21,326 bases of DNA from Rhizobacter sp. (GCA_014380155.1 JACMKJ010000461.1:1-21326); one strand, 5' to 3'. Positions 7,972 to 16,176 are shown, numbered from the stretch's first letter. Notes: a model not told the origin generated them from the letters alone. A program made the numbers and translations.

Positions 7972-8862
7972 ATGAATCGAATCGGAACAATCGCGATCGG
8001 CGTCATCTTGGTGCTGATGCTGGTGTACTCCACGCTGTTCATCGTCGACCAGCGCCAGTTTGCAGTGATCTACGCGCTGGGTGAGATCAAGGAAGTCATT
8101 TCCGAGCCGGGCCTCAAGTTCAAGCAGCCTCCGCCGTTGCAAAACGTGGTCTTCCTCGACCGCCGTGTGCAAACGCTCGACAGCCCCGAGACCCGTCCCA
8201 TCTTCACTGCAGAGAAGAAGAGCCTGGTGATCGACTGGTTGGTGAAGTGGCGTGTGACCGACCCTCGTCAGTTCATCCGCAACAACGGCACCGACATGCG
8301 CAACGTGGAAGCGCGCCTGAGCCCCATCGTGCAAGGCGCTTTCAACGAAGAAGTGACCAAGCGCACGGTGCAGGCCATGCTCTCCACCGACCGTGAGAAC
8401 GTGATGCAGGGCGTGCGCACCCGGCTGGCCGATGAGGCCAAGGCGTTTGGCATCGACATCATTGACGTGCGCATCAAGCGTGTCGACTTCTCCGCAAACA
8501 TCACCGGTTCGGTGTATGGGCGCATGGAGTCAGAACGCAAGCGTGTGGCGAACGAGTTGCGCTCGACCGGTTTTGCCGAGGCCGAAAAGATTCGCGCGGA
8601 TGCCGAACGTCAACGCGAAGTGATCCTGGCCGACGCTTACCGCGACGCCCAGAAGATCAAAGGTGATGGCGATGCCAAGGCCTCCGCTCTGTATGCAGAA
8701 GCCTTCGGTCGCGACCCGCAGTTCGCCAAGTTCTACCGCAGCCTGGAGGCGTACCGAACGAGCTTTCAGAGCCGCTCTGACGTGATCGTGGTCGACCCTT
8801 CCAGCGAATTCTTCCGGGCGATGCGAGGCGAGGGTGGTGGCGCTTCCAGTGCCAAAAAGTGA
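7972..8862 (+). CDS. hflC: FtsH protease activity modulator HflC
   Basis: 296 aa partner of HflK in the membrane complex that regulates FtsH. The N-terminus MNRIGTIAIGVILVLMLVYS is the single membrane anchor, followed by the SPFH/band-7 domain (FIVDQRQFAVIYALGE...). The family-typical DVRIKRVDF lies before a charged coiled-coil region rich in Glu, Arg and Ala (about residues 180-235). The C-terminus contains YRSLEAYRTSF and VVDPSSEFF, also typical of HflC. It starts 18 bp after hflK, so co-transcription is near certain. Length matches the beta/gammaproteobacterial family of about 290-330 aa. The Shine-Dalgarno sequence is weak. Confidence 0.96.
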   Translation: MNRIGTIAIGVILVLMLVYSTLFIVDQRQFAVIYALGEIKEVISEPGLKFKQPPPLQNVVFLDRRVQTLDSPETRPIFTAEKKSLVIDWLVKWRVTDPRQFIRNNGTDMRNVEARLSPIVQGAFNEEVTKRTVQAMLSTDRENVMQGVRTRLADEAKAFGIDIIDVRIKRVDFSANITGSVYGRMESERKRVANELRSTGFAEAEKIRADAERQREVILADAYRDAQKIKGDGDAKASALYAEAFGRDPQFAKFYRSLEAYRTSFQSRSDVIVVDPSSEFFRAMRGEGGGASSAKK

Positions 8863-8880
8863 CCTGGCGGCAGCGCGATC

Positions 8881-9066
8881 ATGGAGTTTCTGTGGGGCGC
8901 GCTGGCGTTGATGCTCGTCATCGAAGGTGTGTTGCCGTTTCTCAGCCCCGGCGCATGGCGCAAGGTGTTTGAGCGTGCCACCCAGCTGAGCGACGGGCAG
9001 ATCCGATTCGTCGGCCTGAGCAGCATGATCGTCGGGCTGGTGGCCCTGCTGCTGCTCTGGCCGTAG
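8881..9066 (+). CDS. yjeT: DUF2065 (YjeT-like) small membrane protein
   Basis: 61 aa protein with two hydrophobic segments: about residues 3-21 (FLWGALALMLVIEGVLPFL) and about 42-60, the second ending LLLLWP. A charged middle (WRKVFERATQLSDGQIR) lies between them. This is the DUF2065/YjeT pattern, a family of unknown function that in E. coli also lies between hflC and purA. The gene begins 18 bp after hflC, so it is probably the last member of the hfq-hflXKC unit. The function is unknown; location next to HflKC suggests, but does not show, a link with membrane quality control. Confidence 0.88.
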   Translation: MEFLWGALALMLVIEGVLPFLSPGAWRKVFERATQLSDGQIRFVGLSSMIVGLVALLLLWP

Positions 9067-9094
9067 CGCCGTGCCAGCGGCCGACGCAGGCCGG

Positions 9095-9100
9095 TACAAT
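9095..9100 (+). promoter_or_regulatory. Putative -10 box for the hisZ-purA unit
   Basis: TACAAT, one mismatch from the sigma-70 consensus, lies 27 nt before the hisZ ATG and is followed by an A/T-rich CTCTTTTTTAAT tract, unusual in this GC-rich sequence. No good -35 is visible at the right distance (TGCCAG at 9072-9077 is the nearest). A 5 bp hairpin (CGGCC/GGCCG, 9078-9093) sits just upstream, but its T-run is too distant for a standard terminator. Confidence 0.45.
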
Positions 9101-9127
9101 CTCTTTTTTAATCCCCCGGTCATTCAC

Positions 9128-10291
9128 ATGTCGTCTGCTTGGCTGCTGCCCGAGCACATCGCCGACGTCCTGCCTGCGCAGGCAAGGCGCATCGAGGAAC
9201 TCCGTCGCGATCTGCTTGACGGGGCTCGGGGTTACGGTTTCGAACTGGTCATGCCTCCTTTGTTGGAGCACATCGAATCGCTGCTTTCCGGCACCGGCCG
9301 CGAGCTTGACCTCAAGACCTTCAAGCTCGTTGATCAGCTCAGCGGACGCACGCTGGGCGTGCGCGCCGACACCACCTCACAGGTGGCCCGAATCGACGCC
9401 CATCTGCTCAACCGCCACGGCGTGACTCGCCTTTGTTATTGCGGTCCGGTGCTGCACACGCGCCCGGATGGTTTGCACGGCACACGCGAGCCGCTGCAGT
9501 TCGGTGCCGAGATCTATGGACATGCCGGTCTCGAGGCCGACCTGGAAGTACAGGAACTGGCGCTCGATTCGCTGCAACGAGCCGGTGTGACCTCGCTCAC
9601 GCTCGACATGGGCGACGCGCGCATCGTTCGCGGCCTGCTGGCTGGTTTGGCTGTTGACGCGTCGACGGTGGCGCAGATCTATGCGGCGCTCGCAGCCAAG
9701 GATCAGGCAGCGATGGAATCCCTGTCGGTGCAGTTTCCCGAGTCGACCCAGCAGGGGCTGCGAGCCTTGCTCCGGCTCTACGGTGGCGAAGACGTTTTGC
9801 AAGCGGCGCGCAGCGCCTTGCCAGCCCACCCGCTGATCAAGGCCGCGCTCGACGATCTCGCGTGGCTTGCTCAACATCTGCGGTTGGCTTACCCCGACGT
9901 CCGCATCGGTTTTGACCTCGCCGATCTGAGCGGTTATGCGTACTACAGCGGCGCACGTTTTGCCGTCTATGACGCAGGCTCCAGCGATGCCGTTGTTCGC
10001 GGTGGTCGTTATGACGAAGTCGGTGCAGTTTTCGGGCGCAATCGCCCGGCCGTCGGCTTCAGCATGGACTTGAAGCAGTTTGTGCTGCTCACGCCTCAGC
10101 GAGTCATGCGCCCGGCGATTCGTGCCCCCTGGGGTGAGGACGCGGGCCTTCGAGCTGCCATTCGCCGCCTGCGCGAGCAGGGCGAGTCGGTGGTGTGCAT
10201 TCTCCCGGGGCATGAGCACGAAGGAGAAGAGTTCGCTTGTGATCGCGAGTTGGCCGCAACGAACGGGCAATGGCTCGTGCGCGCGCTCTGA
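9128..10291 (+). CDS. hisZ: ATP phosphoribosyltransferase regulatory subunit HisZ
   Basis: 387 aa catalytically inactive paralogue of HisRS that pairs with a short-form HisG to catalyse and feedback-control the first step of histidine biosynthesis. The class II fold is recognisable: GVRADTTSQVARID corresponds to TLRPEATAG of HisS, GPVLHTRPDG to motif 2, and GGRYDEVGAVFGRNRPAVGF to the motif 3 region. The HisRS histidine-binding motif LVRGMDYYN is replaced by DLSGYAYYSG, and no anticodon-binding domain follows, so tRNA charging is not expected. ATG 9128 gives a normal N-terminus (SSAWLLPEHIADVLP); GTG 9071 would add 19 residues and read through the putative promoter. Location before purA is typical of betaproteobacteria. 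HisG itself is outside the window. Confidence 0.94.
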   Translation: MSSAWLLPEHIADVLPAQARRIEELRRDLLDGARGYGFELVMPPLLEHIESLLSGTGRELDLKTFKLVDQLSGRTLGVRADTTSQVARIDAHLLNRHGVTRLCYCGPVLHTRPDGLHGTREPLQFGAEIYGHAGLEADLEVQELALDSLQRAGVTSLTLDMGDARIVRGLLAGLAVDASTVAQIYAALAAKDQAAMESLSVQFPESTQQGLRALLRLYGGEDVLQAARSALPAHPLIKAALDDLAWLAQHLRLAYPDVRIGFDLADLSGYAYYSGARFAVYDAGSSDAVVRGGRYDEVGAVFGRNRPAVGFSMDLKQFVLLTPQRVMRPAIRAPWGEDAGLRAAIRRLREQGESVVCILPGHEHEGEEFACDRELAATNGQWLVRAL

Positions 10292-10329
10292 CGCCATCAA
10301 CCCATTTTCAAAGCAACGGATTTACAGCA

Positions 10330-11661
10330 ATGCAACAGATGCGCAGCGGCCACAACGTGGTCGTGGTGGGTACCCAGTGGGGTGACGAAGGCAAGGGCAA
10401 GGTCGTTGACTGGCTGACCGATCACGCCCAGGCCGTGGTGCGTTTCCAGGGCGGCCACAACGCGGGCCACACGCTCGTCATCAAGGGTGTGAAGACGGCC
10501 TTGCAGCTGATTCCGTCGGGCATCATGCGCGACGGCGTGAAGTGCTATATCGGCAATGGCGTGGTGGTCGACCCGAGCCACTTGCTGAGCGAGATCGAGC
10601 GGCTGGAGGCGATCGGCCTGGAAGTGCGCTCGCGACTGTTCATCAGCGAGTCTTGCCCGCTGATCCTGCCTTTCCACGTCGAGGTCGACAAGGCCCGTGA
10701 GGCGCTGCGTGAGACCAGTGGCGCCGGCAAGATCGGCACCACCGGCAAGGGCATCGGCCCGGCCTACGAAGACAAGGTGGCGCGTCGAGCCATGCGCGTG
10801 CAAGACTTGAAGCACCCGGACCGTTTTGCGAAGAAGCTGCGCGAGTTGCTTGAGCTGCACAACTTTGCGTTGAACGGTTATCTCAAGTCCAAGCCGCTGG
10901 AATTCCAGCCGATCTTCGATCACGCGATGAAAGTCGCCGAGCAGCTCAAGCCGATGATGGCCGATGTGGGCTACACGCTTTACACGGCGCACAAGCAGGG
11001 TGCCAATCTTCTGTTCGAAGGCGCGCAAGGTACCTTGCTCGACATCGATCACGGCACCTACCCTTACGTGACCTCCAGCAACTGCGTGGCGGGCAACGCC
11101 TCGGCTGGCGCTGGTGTGGGGCCTGATCTGCTGCACTACATCCTGGGCATCACCAAGGCTTACACCACGCGTGTGGGCAGCGGCCCGTTCCCGACCGAGC
11201 TCGACATGGACACCCCGGGCACGGTTGGCCATCACCTGTCGACCGTGGGCCAGGAGCGCGGCACCGTCACCGGCCGGCCGCGCCGTTGCGGCTGGCTCGA
11301 TGCGGCGCTGCTCAAGCGCTCCATCATCATCAACGGCATCTCGGGCCTGTGCATCACCAAGCTCGACGTGCTGGACGGTCTGCCCGAGATCAAGGTTTGC
11401 GTGGGCTATGAACTCAATGGCAAGCGTGTCGATATCCTGCCCTTGGACGCCGATGACATCGAAGCCTGTGTGCCGATCTACGACACCTTCCCGGGCTGGG
11501 CAGAAAAGACCGCCGGCATCACCGAATGGGACAAGCTGCCCTTGAATGCGCGCAAATACCTCGAGCGTGTGCAAGAGTTCATCGGGGCACCCATCGACAT
11601 GGTCTCTACCGGGCCGGATCGCGACCACACGATTTTGCTGCGCCACCCTTATCAAGCCTGA
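10330..11661 (+). CDS. purA: Adenylosuccinate synthetase
   Basis: 443 aa enzyme joining IMP and aspartate with GTP to make adenylosuccinate, the first committed step to AMP. The signature GTQWGDEGKGK (14-24) contains the GTP-binding loop and the catalytic Asp19. GGHNAGHTL places the second catalytic residue at His47, 28 residues later, as in the E. coli enzyme (Asp13/His41). QGTLLDIDHGTYPYVTSSN and TGRPRRCGWLDA are further hallmarks. ATG 10330 is chosen because the N-terminus MQQMRSGHNVVVVG is short, as in relatives; ATG 10339 is possible. The gap from hisZ is 38 bp and the phosphoribosyltransferase follows 15 bp downstream, suggesting a purine/histidine-linked unit. Confidence 0.97.
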   Translation: MQQMRSGHNVVVVGTQWGDEGKGKVVDWLTDHAQAVVRFQGGHNAGHTLVIKGVKTALQLIPSGIMRDGVKCYIGNGVVVDPSHLLSEIERLEAIGLEVRSRLFISESCPLILPFHVEVDKAREALRETSGAGKIGTTGKGIGPAYEDKVARRAMRVQDLKHPDRFAKKLRELLELHNFALNGYLKSKPLEFQPIFDHAMKVAEQLKPMMADVGYTLYTAHKQGANLLFEGAQGTLLDIDHGTYPYVTSSNCVAGNASAGAGVGPDLLHYILGITKAYTTRVGSGPFPTELDMDTPGTVGHHLSTVGQERGTVTGRPRRCGWLDAALLKRSIIINGISGLCITKLDVLDGLPEIKVCVGYELNGKRVDILPLDADDIEACVPIYDTFPGWAEKTAGITEWDKLPLNARKYLERVQEFIGAPIDMVSTGPDRDHTILLRHPYQA

Positions 11662-11676
11662 GCACAGGAATCCAAC

Positions 11677-12198
11677 ATGCTGACCGACGACGGCAAACAC
11701 CTCTACGTCTCATGGGACGAGTACCACATGCTAATCGAGCGCCTCGCGCTCAAGATCGACGCATCGGGCTGGCAGTTCGATCAGATCCTTTGCCTGGCGC
11801 GTGGCGGCATGCGGCCTGGCGACGTGTTGTCGCGGGTGTTCGACAAGCCCCTAGGCATCATGTCGACGAGCTCTTACCGTGCAGAAGCCGGCACCATCCA
11901 GGGGCGGCTCGACTTGGCGAAGTACATCACGCTGCCCAAAGGCGAGTTGGCGGGGCGTGTGTTGCTGGTCGACGACCTGGCCGACTCGGGGGTGACGCTG
12001 CGCGCGGTGGTGGAGCGCCTGCGCAGCATGCCGGCCATCAGCGAACTGCGCTCGGCCGTGATCTGGACCAAGGGTGTGTCCAGCTACACGCCTGACTACT
12101 ACGTCGAGCTGCTGCCAACGAGCCCCTGGATTCATCAGCCGTTTGAAGAGTACGACGAACTCAGGCCAGACGGTTTGGCGAAGAAGTTTGCGATTTGA
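11677..12198 (+). CDS. Type I phosphoribosyltransferase (Gpt/Hpt-like)
   Basis: 173 aa protein of the type I phosphoribosyltransferase fold. The PRPP-binding loop VLLVDDLADSGVTL (95-108) has the paired acidic residues and the following small-residue loop typical of the family. CLARGGMRPGD (39-49) matches the conserved strand-loop that binds pyrophosphate. The C-terminus contains WIHQPFEEYDE, found in xanthine/hypoxanthine-type enzymes. A clear AGGA lies 7 nt before the ATG. It follows purA by 15 bp, so a purine salvage role (hypoxanthine, guanine or xanthine plus PRPP) is likely by context. The exact base specificity cannot be read from the sequence, so no symbol is given. Confidence 0.9.
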   Translation: MLTDDGKHLYVSWDEYHMLIERLALKIDASGWQFDQILCLARGGMRPGDVLSRVFDKPLGIMSTSSYRAEAGTIQGRLDLAKYITLPKGELAGRVLLVDDLADSGVTLRAVVERLRSMPAISELRSAVIWTKGVSSYTPDYYVELLPTSPWIHQPFEEYDELRPDGLAKKFAI

Positions 12199-12270
12199 CG
12201 GCAAACGTACGAATAATGCAGGCCGCTATGAGTGACATCTCTAACGGTTCTGTATTCCCACTCACAAAGC

Positions 12271-12299
12271 AAAAAGGCCCGCACTTGCGTGCAGGCCTT
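12271..12299 (-). terminator. Rho-independent terminator of tRNA-Leu
   Basis: Read on the minus strand, AAGGCCTGCAC-GCAA-GTGCGGGCCTT forms an 11 bp stem (one G.T pair) closed by a GCAA tetraloop and continues into TTTTT. It begins about 20 nt beyond the tRNA 3' end. On the + strand the same hairpin is followed, after a few bases, by CTTTTTA, so it may also weakly stop transcription from the phosphoribosyltransferase gene. Confidence 0.85.
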
Positions 12300-12319
12300 C
12301 TGTCTTTTTATCTCTATCT

Positions 12320-12404
<85 letters not shown>

Positions 12405-12421
12405 ATTTCAGGAAGTCTTGG

Positions 12422-12451
12422 ATCATATCATCAAACAAACAAACTTTTCAA
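12422..12451 (-). promoter_or_regulatory. Sigma-70 promoter of tRNA-Leu
   Basis: On the minus strand TTGAAA (complement of 12446-12451) and TATGAT (complement of 12422-12427) are separated by 18 bp, close to the consensus -35 and -10. The expected transcript start, about 7 nt after the -10, lies about 10 nt before the tRNA 5' end. The element occupies most of the short gap between tRNA-Leu and rnr. Confidence 0.8.
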
Positions 12452-12477
12452 ACGCTTCAGCCATCGGTACCGAACTG

Positions 12478-14694
12478 ATGAGCGAAGTTGAGGGCACGGT
12501 GCAAGGTCACCGTGATGGGCACGGCTTTCTCGTGCGCGATGACCGCCAGCCTGATCTCTATCTGTCGCCGCAGGAGATGCGCGCGGTCTTGCACCGCGAC
12601 CGCGTGAAGGCGCGCGTCATTCGTTACGACCGCAAGGGCCGGCCCGAGGGCCGAGTGCTCGAGATCCTCGAGCGCAAGAAGACGCCCATCATCGGTCGCC
12701 TGTTGCACGAAAGCGGCATCTGGCTCGTGGCCCCGGAAGACAAGCGCTACGGGCAAGACATCATGGTGCCCAAGAACGCGATCGCGACTGCGACCGTTGG
12801 GCAGGTGGTGGCGATTGAGTTGACCGAGCCGCCCTCGCTGTACTCACAGCCCATGGGCCGGGTGACCGAGGTGCTGGGCGAGATCGACGACCCCGGCATG
12901 GAGATCGAGATCGCGGTGCGCAAGTACGAAGTGCCGCACCGTTTCTCGCCCGAGACCTTGTCGCAGGCTGCGGGCTTGCCCGACAAGATTCGCCCCGCCG
13001 ACCGGCGTGACCGCATCGACCTGACCGATGTGCCGCTGGTCACCATCGACGGTGAAGACGCGCGTGACTTCGACGACGCCGTTTACTGCGAGCCCGTCAA
13101 GACAGGCCGCGGCAAAAACGCCTTCGAAGGCTGGCGTCTGGTGGTGGCGATCGCCGACGTGAGCCACTACGTGAAGCCGGGCGAACCGATCGATGACGAC
13201 GCCTACGAGCGCGCCACGTCGGTCTACTTTCCGCGGCGTGTCATTCCGATGCTGCCGGAGAAACTCTCCAACGGTCTGTGCTCGCTGAACCCGAACGAAG
13301 ACCGCTTGGCGATGGTGTGCGACATGCTCATCACCAACACTGGCGAGATCCACGCTTACCAGTTTTTCCCGGCGGTGATCTGCTCGCATGCGCGCTTCAC
13401 CTACAACGAGGTGGCGGCGATTTTGGCGAACACGCGTGGCCCCGAGGCAGCGCGGCGCAAGGAGATCGTGCCGCACCTGCTGCACTTGCACGAGGTGTAT
13501 CGCGCATTGCTGAAAGAGCGCGCCAAGCGCGGTGCGGTCGACTTCGAGACCACCGAGACGCAGATCGTCTGCGACGACAACGGCCGCATCGAAAAGATCG
13601 TGCCGCGCACGCGCACCGAAGCGCACAAGCTGATCGAAGAGGCGATGCTGGCCGCCAACGTGTGCTCGGCCGACTTCATCGCGTTGGCCAAACACTCGTC
13701 GCTGTACCGTGTGCACGAGGGCCCTACGCCCGAGAAGAAAACCTTGCTGCAGAACTATCTGAAGCAGCTGGGTCTGGGCTTGAGCATCAGCGACGACCCC
13801 AAGCCGGGCGAGTACCAGGCGATTGCGGCGGCCACCAAAGACCGGCCCGATGCGCAGCAGATCCACACCATGCTTCTGCGCTCGATGCAGCAGGCCATCT
13901 ACACCGGCACCAACAGCGGCCACTTCGGCTTGGCATATGAGGCCTATACGCACTTCACCAGCCCGATCCGGCGCTACCCCGATCTGCTGGTGCACCGTGT
14001 CATCAAGGCCTTGCTGCTGGGCAAGCGCTACAACCTGCTGAGTGGTGCGCTCGAATCGGGCACCAAGGCACGCAAGGGTGCCGGCGCCGAAGACGAGCAA
14101 TGGGAAGCCACCGGCGCCCATTGCAGTGCCAACGAACGGCGCGCCGACGAAGCCTCGCGCGATGTCGAAGCCTGGCTCAAGTGCCGCTACATGCGCGAGC
14201 ACCTGGGCGAAGAGTTTGGCGGCACCGTGAGCGCGGTCACTAGCTTCGGCCTCTTTGTCACGCTGGACGGCTTGTATGTCGAGGGCCTGATTCACATCAC
14301 CGAACTGGGTGGCGAATACTTCCGCTTCGACGAGGCGCGGCAAGAGCTGCGCGGTGAACGCTCTGGCGTCCGTTATGTCACGGGCTCGCGGGTGCGGGTG
14401 CAGGTGAGTCGTGTCGACCTCGATGGTCGCAAGATCGACTTCCGCATGGTTCACGAGGGTGATGACGGTGCGATCGTCACCCGTGCCAAGCGTGACAAGG
14501 CCGGTGGAGACAAAGCCGTTGGCGCGGTGGCCGAACTGGCCGCTGTCAAGGAAGCCGACCGTGCCGTGAAAGCTGCCACCAAGGCACGCAAGAGCAGCAC
14601 GGCTAGAAAGAAGGACTCATCGACGGCGCACCCGGTGCGTGCGGCCAAATCAGCCGCTCGCCAGTCGACCAGCAAGTCGACTCGTCGCCGATGA
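12478..14694 (+). CDS. rnr: Ribonuclease R (exoribonuclease II family)
   Basis: 738 aa 3'-5' exoribonuclease that degrades structured RNA and serves in rRNA and tmRNA-linked quality control. Cold-shock domains occupy about residues 5-135. The RNB catalytic domain follows with TIDGEDARDFDDAVY, giving active-site Asp191, 197, 199 and 200 in the E. coli 272/278/280/281 pattern, and FTSPIRRYPDLLVHR (from 493). An S1 domain spans about 581-660, and a Lys/Arg/Ser-rich basic tail ends the protein. The N-terminal helix-turn-helix of E. coli RNase R (813 aa) is absent. ATG 12478 is the only ATG between the tRNA and the cold-shock domain; it lacks a clear Shine-Dalgarno. TTG 12418 has an AGGAAG only 2 nt away. 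The stop abuts the convergent nnr stop. Confidence 0.95.
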   Translation: MSEVEGTVQGHRDGHGFLVRDDRQPDLYLSPQEMRAVLHRDRVKARVIRYDRKGRPEGRVLEILERKKTPIIGRLLHESGIWLVAPEDKRYGQDIMVPKNAIATATVGQVVAIELTEPPSLYSQPMGRVTEVLGEIDDPGMEIEIAVRKYEVPHRFSPETLSQAAGLPDKIRPADRRDRIDLTDVPLVTIDGEDARDFDDAVYCEPVKTGRGKNAFEGWRLVVAIADVSHYVKPGEPIDDDAYERATSVYFPRRVIPMLPEKLSNGLCSLNPNEDRLAMVCDMLITNTGEIHAYQFFPAVICSHARFTYNEVAAILANTRGPEAARRKEIVPHLLHLHEVYRALLKERAKRGAVDFETTETQIVCDDNGRIEKIVPRTRTEAHKLIEEAMLAANVCSADFIALAKHSSLYRVHEGPTPEKKTLLQNYLKQLGLGLSISDDPKPGEYQAIAAATKDRPDAQQIHTMLLRSMQQAIYTGTNSGHFGLAYEAYTHFTSPIRRYPDLLVHRVIKALLLGKRYNLLSGALESGTKARKGAGAEDEQWEATGAHCSANERRADEASRDVEAWLKCRYMREHLGEEFGGTVSAVTSFGLFVTLDGLYVEGLIHITELGGEYFRFDEARQELRGERSGVRYVTGSRVRVQVSRVDLDGRKIDFRMVHEGDDGAIVTRAKRDKAGGDKAVGAVAELAAVKEADRAVKAATKARKSSTARKKDSSTAHPVRAAKSAARQSTSKSTRRR

Positions 14695-16176
14695 TCAGCG
14701 GGGCGATGCGACGTGCATCGCCTCGACCAGGTCGGAGGCGCGCAAGGGGCTGACTCGACTGCGATCGGCGGCGTGCCCGTGAAGCCAGGTTGCGTGCCGA
14801 GCGGCTTGCAATGCACTGGTGCTGGCGGCTGACCAGCAGCCACTCAACCATCCAGCGAGCACATCGCCGGTGCCCGCACTTGCCAGTGCAGCGTTACCAC
14901 TGGCGTTGATCGATGGTGTGCCGAACGCCGCCGTGACCACCGAGCCCGAGCCCTTGAGCACGACCACGCAGTTGAAGCGTTCGGCCAGTTGCTGCGTGGC
15001 GACCAGGCGATCGGCTTGCAACGCGCCCGTGCTCATGTTGAGCAAGCGAGCCGCTTCCAGTGGGTGTGGTGTCAGCACCGTCTCTCTGTCGTGCGAACGA
15101 CGTGCGGCCAGCAGCAGCTGCAGCGTGCTGTCTGATGCGATGGCGTTGAGTGCGTCGGCGTCCAACACCAGGCGCCCTGCGCAACTCAGCAGTCGAGGCA
15201 GCACCTTGCGCACCGCATCCCCCCCACCGCAGCCACAGACCACCGTGGATTGACGCAGCACTTCGGCGGGCCCTTCCCACCACGTCGGGCGGAACATCAA
15301 CTCGGGGCGTAGCGGGTCAAGCCCAGATGCGTCCGGGTCGAGCAGGCTCACATACACCCGCCCGGCACCCGCCGCATGGGCCGCCCGTGCGGCAAGCAAT
15401 GCAGCTCCGACCATGCCCGGCGCGCCGCCCACCACGGCCAGGTCGCCGAAGCTGCCTTTGTGCTGCGCATGTTGGCGCGGTGCGGCGGGCGCGCCAGTGT
15501 TGGCGAGCCAGGCCACGGGTGGGAGGAGGGGCGGTTCAATGTCCAAGGTGTCAAACCACACCTCGCCGGCGAAATCTCGCCCCGATCCGGTGAACAGGCC
15601 CGGCTTGAGGGTGAGCAAGGCCAAGGTGTGCGTGGCCACGACGCACAGGCTGCCATGTGGCTGACCGGTGTCGGCGTTCATGCCAGAGGGCAGATCGACC
15701 GCGAGCACAGGGCAGGCCAGTTGGTTGAGTTCGGTGATCCAACGGGCCAGTTCGCCGGCTGGTTCTCGCTGGCCGCCGATGCCAAGCAGGGCGTCGATGG
15801 CAATGTCGGGCGCATCGTTCGACAGGCGTTCGCTGGAGATCGACACGCCGGCTGCCTGAGCGCGCTTCAAGGCATCTTGTGCATCGCCGGGCAGGCGAGC
15901 TACATCTGCAGCGAGCGTCACTTCGACCTGCAAGCCGGCCGCCAGCAGGTGGATGGCTGCGCCCAGCCCATCACCGCCGTTGTTGCCTGGCCCGCAGGCG
16001 ATCCATGCGCTGCGAGCGTGGGGGCGCAATGCCCGCGCCAGTGCGGCAACGGCATGGCCCGCACGACGCATGAGCGTGTGCGCCTCGACGCCCGCCAAGG
16101 CTTGCTGTTCGATCAGGCGTGAACTGGCCGTGTTGTGTAGCGGCCAGTGGTCGGGGCGACTGAAGATGCGTTGCAT
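14695..16176 (-). CDS. nnr: Bifunctional NAD(P)H-hydrate epimerase / ADP-dependent dehydratase
   Basis: 493 aa metabolite-repair enzyme that returns damaged NAD(P)HX to NAD(P)H. The N-terminal YjeF_N epimerase half contains CGPGNNGGDG (61-70) and VDLPSGMNADTG. The C-terminal ribokinase-like dehydratase half contains GSFGDLAVVGGAPGM, VLDADALN, VLTPHPLEAARLL, VLKGSGSV and the catalytic/nucleotide-binding AGTGDVLAGW. Length is near E. coli Nnr (515). ATG at 16176 is chosen because it begins MQRIFSRPDHWPLHN and has AGAGG 9 nt upstream, overlapping the end of the dadA-like gene. A longer in-frame opening would run back into that gene. It is the last gene of the amidase-dadA-nnr operon and meets rnr tail to tail. 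Confidence 0.95.
   Translation of the reverse strand: MQRIFSRPDHWPLHNTASSRLIEQQALAGVEAHTLMRRAGHAVAALARALRPHARSAWIACGPGNNGGDGLGAAIHLLAAGLQVEVTLAADVARLPGDAQDALKRAQAAGVSISSERLSNDAPDIAIDALLGIGGQREPAGELARWITELNQLACPVLAVDLPSGMNADTGQPHGSLCVVATHTLALLTLKPGLFTGSGRDFAGEVWFDTLDIEPPLLPPVAWLANTGAPAAPRQHAQHKGSFGDLAVVGGAPGMVGAALLAARAAHAAGAGRVYVSLLDPDASGLDPLRPELMFRPTWWEGPAEVLRQSTVVCGCGGGDAVRKVLPRLLSCAGRLVLDADALNAIASDSTLQLLLAARRSHDRETVLTPHPLEAARLLNMSTGALQADRLVATQQLAERFNCVVVLKGSGSVVTAAFGTPSINASGNAALASAGTGDVLAGWLSGCWSAASTSALQAARHATWLHGHAADRSRVSPLRASDLVEAMHVASPR

Noticed and set aside
6520..8334. 604-codon minus-strand ORF opposite hflK/hflC
   Set aside because: It mirrors two well-identified genes and has the His/Val/Ala/Leu-rich composition typical of antisense frames in GC-rich DNA.
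9078..9109. Hairpin CGGCC/GGCCG followed by a T-run as a terminator of the hfl operon
   Set aside because: The T-run starts about 10 nt after the stem, too far for a standard intrinsic terminator; the promoter reading of this region fits better.
10297..11700. 467-codon minus-strand ORF opposite purA
   Set aside because: Antisense shadow of a highly conserved gene, with no family features.
12844..14454. 536-codon minus-strand ORF opposite rnr
   Set aside because: Antisense shadow of the RNase R gene; no domain or motif is recognisable.
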